6,643 nt of DNA, taken from contig JAPWUH010000065.1 in assembly GCA_028275645.1 (NCBI GenBank), forward strand, positions 1-6,643. Reading direction: 5' to 3'. The notes under the pieces were generated by a model. The model searched no databases. It was given only the letters and a program-made list of their open reading frames with translations, and had not been told where the DNA came from. How positions within the stretch are numbered: position 1 is the first letter of the stretch; each line of letters starts with the position of its first letter. Made by a program: the position numbers and the translations under genes. Shown here piece after piece: positions 5,478-6,643 of the stretch. Origin of the DNA: Caldivirga sp. GTDB taxonomy: Archaea; Thermoproteota; Thermoprotei; Thermoproteales; Thermocladiaceae.

Positions 5478-5490
5478 TCCGCAATGCGGA
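5478..5490. promoter_or_regulatory. 13-bp palindrome upstream of the winged-helix promoter, possible operator
   Basis: TCCGC and GCGGA flank AAT in a perfect dyad that starts five bases beyond the TATA box. This is where archaeal activators often bind, and it overlaps the possible BRE. It could be a site for the winged-helix protein itself. Confidence 0.35.
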
Positions 5491-5725
5491 CTGTGCTTAT
5501 TCAGCAAATACTGTTTAATTTGGGTATTATTTGAGTGCCTGTGCCCAATAACAGTAATGCCAAACATCGTAGCATTTAATCTCTTTTCACAATACAGACT
5601 GCAGAAGTGAAGCATAATCATGGTTATTTTAATGGTGAAAGTTACGCATATTATAGTTAAAAGAGGAGAACAAAAACAATAGCCAACAACACATTCGCCA
5701 GGGCGGATCACTTGAGTAAGAGTAA

Positions 5726-5761
5726 GCAAATCCTCAATGTCGATTGACATTGAGGATTTGC
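5726..5761. repeat. Perfect 16-bp inverted repeat with a 4-base spacer
   Basis: GCAAATCCTCAATGTC (5726-5741) is followed by GATT and its exact reverse complement (5746-5761). No T-run follows on either strand, so it is not a typical terminator. It is hundreds of bases from any promoter I recognise, so it is not an obvious operator. Possibilities include two abutted insertion-sequence ends, a recombination site, or the stem of a small RNA. Confidence 0.75.
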
Positions 5762-5781
5762 CGTAACCTTCCCCTTCGTTT

Positions 5782-5870
5782 ATCCCTAGGTTAGGCCTAG
5801 CTAGAGGTGCTGACTCACTGCATCACTAGAAGCACCTTCTGGCTTAAATCAGCAATTTGAGACTAGGGAT
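5782..5870. repeat. Nested inverted repeats, possible structured RNA
   Basis: ATCCCTAG (5782-5789) pairs with CTAGGGAT (5863-5870). Inside it AGGTGCT (5805-5811) pairs with AGCACCT (5831-5837), and TGCTGA (5809-5814) can alternatively pair with TCAGCA (5849-5854). The nested arrangement suggests a folded transcript of about 90 bases with two alternative inner helices. No known RNA family is recognised. Confidence 0.35.
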
Positions 5871-5881
5871 TAAGTGCTGCA

Positions 5882-5932
5882 GTGATGAAGAGTAGCCATA
5901 ACTATTAGTGAAGTGAAATAACGTTAATCTGA
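5882..5932 (+). ncRNA. Possible C/D-box guide RNA
   Basis: GTGATGA (5882-5888) fits the C box and CTGA (5929-5932) the D box, 51 bases end to end, which is a normal size for an archaeal C/D sRNA, and it lies in a non-coding gap. The internal D' and C' boxes are poor (TAGTGAAG is the best C' candidate) and the terminal stem is weak, so this is a tentative call. Confidence 0.2.
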
Positions 5933-6107
5933 AACTACCTGTTACACCCTACTTTGCATGCACTATAGTTCATATATGTTAAAGGTAACCCCTCACCATG
6001 AATACTAAGAAGACTGTGAAAATTAAATATGCGTAAAGTGCGTATTTAAAGTCTCTAGGATAGCTTAGAAGACTTCTCATTATTTAGCCTTGAAAACCTG
6101 AGTAAAG

Positions 6108-6115
6108 TAATTAAA
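6108..6115 (+). promoter_or_regulatory. TATA-like box of the metallo-hydrolase gene
   Basis: TAATTAAA lies about 30 bases before the ATG at 6141, matching the leaderless layout of the other genes here. Confidence 0.5.
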
Positions 6116-6140
6116 TGCTAGCTGCATTAAGGTTAACTGA

Positions 6141-6643
6141 ATGATTAGTGTAGTTAAGAGATTTGGTGGGATTGAGGTATCGTGCTGCGGACGCCATATT
6201 CTAGTTGACCCAACCCGTAGATTCCCCTCAGGCAACTATGATGCGGTGCTCATTACTCATGGCCACAGCGACCATTACACGGGCCACATATCAAAGGCCA
6301 GGAGGGTCATTATGAGTAGCGAAACCCTGAAGATTCTCAGGGAGTTCAGGGGGATGAGGCTTGGTGCTAATGTGACAGTCGCCTACCCCAATAGGCCAAT
6401 AATCTTCGACCACTTCAGTGTGGTGCCGCTTAACGCAGGCCACGTTATGGGTAGCCTAATGTACCTACTGGAGTTTAGGGATGGTTCAGTGCTGGTAACG
6501 GGCGACATAAATGTTGAGGATAGTGTGCTGCTTAAGGGGGCAGAACCCTACCCAGACGTGGATGTACTGGTCATGGAAAGCACCTACGGTGACCCAAGCT
6601 TCCAATTCGAACCACGCAGTGAGGTGTACAGCGAGATACTGGA
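6141..6643 (+). CDS. Metallo-beta-lactamase-fold RNA/DNA-processing hydrolase (beta-CASP type), partial
   Basis: The first 167 residues are present and the gene runs off the right edge. Motif 2 of the fold is intact as HGHSDH (His40, His42, Asp44, His45), followed by the next metal-binding His101 in AGHVMGS and Asp122 in VTGDIN. VLVMESTYGDP (142-152) is characteristic of the beta-CASP branch that includes archaeal CPSF-like mRNA 3'-end processing factors, RNase J and ligase-associated exonucleases, rather than beta-lactamases or glyoxalases. It lacks the N-terminal KH domains of the longer archaeal CPSF proteins. It is therefore more likely a short single-domain exonuclease-like member acting on RNA or DNA ends in the cytosol with two zinc ions. 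The beta-CASP domain itself would lie outside the window. ATG 6141 is preceded by a correctly spaced TATA-like box. Confidence 0.8.
   Translation, partial: MISVVKRFGGIEVSCCGRHILVDPTRRFPSGNYDAVLITHGHSDHYTGHISKARRVIMSSETLKILREFRGMRLGANVTVAYPNRPIIFDHFSVVPLNAGHVMGSLMYLLEFRDGSVLVTGDINVEDSVLLKGAEPYPDVDVLVMESTYGDPSFQFEPRSEVYSEIL

Larger units (their letters stand above)
5441..6140. other. 700-bp gene-free, hairpin-rich intergenic region
   Basis: No frame here has the codon use of the neighbouring genes. A minus-strand open frame of 93 codons (5469-5750) starts inside a palindrome and runs through promoter sequence, so I do not accept it. The region holds the winged-helix promoter at its left end and the promoter of the metallo-hydrolase gene at its right end. 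Between them are several dyads: CTGTT...TTGGG with CCCAA..AACAG (5511-5554), a perfect 16-bp inverted repeat (5726-5761), and a nested set at 5782-5887. Base composition is more AT-rich and less purine-skewed than the coding DNA. It may include small RNA genes or remnants of a mobile element. Confidence 0.5.

Noticed and set aside
5469..5750. 93-codon minus-strand open frame
   Set aside because: It starts inside the perfect inverted repeat, overlaps the winged-helix promoter, has codon use unlike the neighbours and shows no recognisable domain.
5998..6036. Twelve-codon frame MNTKKTVKIKYA with AT-rich upstream DNA
   Set aside because: It is too short to judge and one such frame is expected by chance in 700 bases of AT-rich DNA.
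1..6643. CRISPR array
   Set aside because: No direct repeat of 23-37 bases with regular spacing occurs anywhere in the window.

Overview
The window looks like chromosome from a hyperthermophilic crenarchaeon of the Thermoproteales, probably close to Caldivirga or Vulcanisaeta. This rests on a eukaryote/archaea-type ribosomal protein S25e, on codon use rich in AGG/ATA/CTA, and on a recurring promoter layout. Almost every first gene of a transcript has a TATA-like box (TTTAAAAA, TTTAATA, TTATAAAA) about 29-33 bases before its start codon, leaving little or no 5' leader. The genus is an inference.

Layout from left to right. Positions 1-136 hold the start of a minus-strand gene that runs off the left edge. 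Positions 137-722 contain no credible gene, but 358-620 is a compact, palindrome-rich unit with symmetric TGAC...GTCA ends. It resembles the ends of archaeal IS200/IS605 (tnpB) elements without any transposase. Next is a plus-strand gene for a divergent endonuclease III-like protein with a [4Fe-4S] cysteine loop (723-1670). It converges on a two-gene minus-strand operon and shares the four bases CTAG with it at the stop codons. The operon (3656 to 1667) encodes a short D-3-phosphoglycerate dehydrogenase followed by a class V aminotransferase that starts inside its stop region. Together these can supply the first two steps of phosphorylated serine biosynthesis. A minus-strand protein of unknown function follows (4521 to 3796).

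The next gap (4522-4830) carries a GC-rich, self-complementary tract that could be a small RNA. It is followed by ribosomal protein S25e (4831-5181), which uses an internal ATG rather than the far upstream start of its open frame. S25e converges on a tiny minus-strand winged-helix protein (5440 to 5252) whose promoter has a 13-bp palindrome just upstream. A 700-bp gene-free stretch (5441-6140) then holds several hairpins, including a perfect 16-bp inverted repeat at 5726-5761 and a possible C/D-box RNA. The window ends inside a plus-strand metallo-beta-lactamase-fold protein of the RNA-processing beta-CASP type (6141 onward).

The genes are mostly ordinary housekeeping functions. The unusual material is in the non-coding parts: the tnpB-less transposon-like unit, the GC-rich tract before S25e, and the hairpin-rich gap at 5441-6140.
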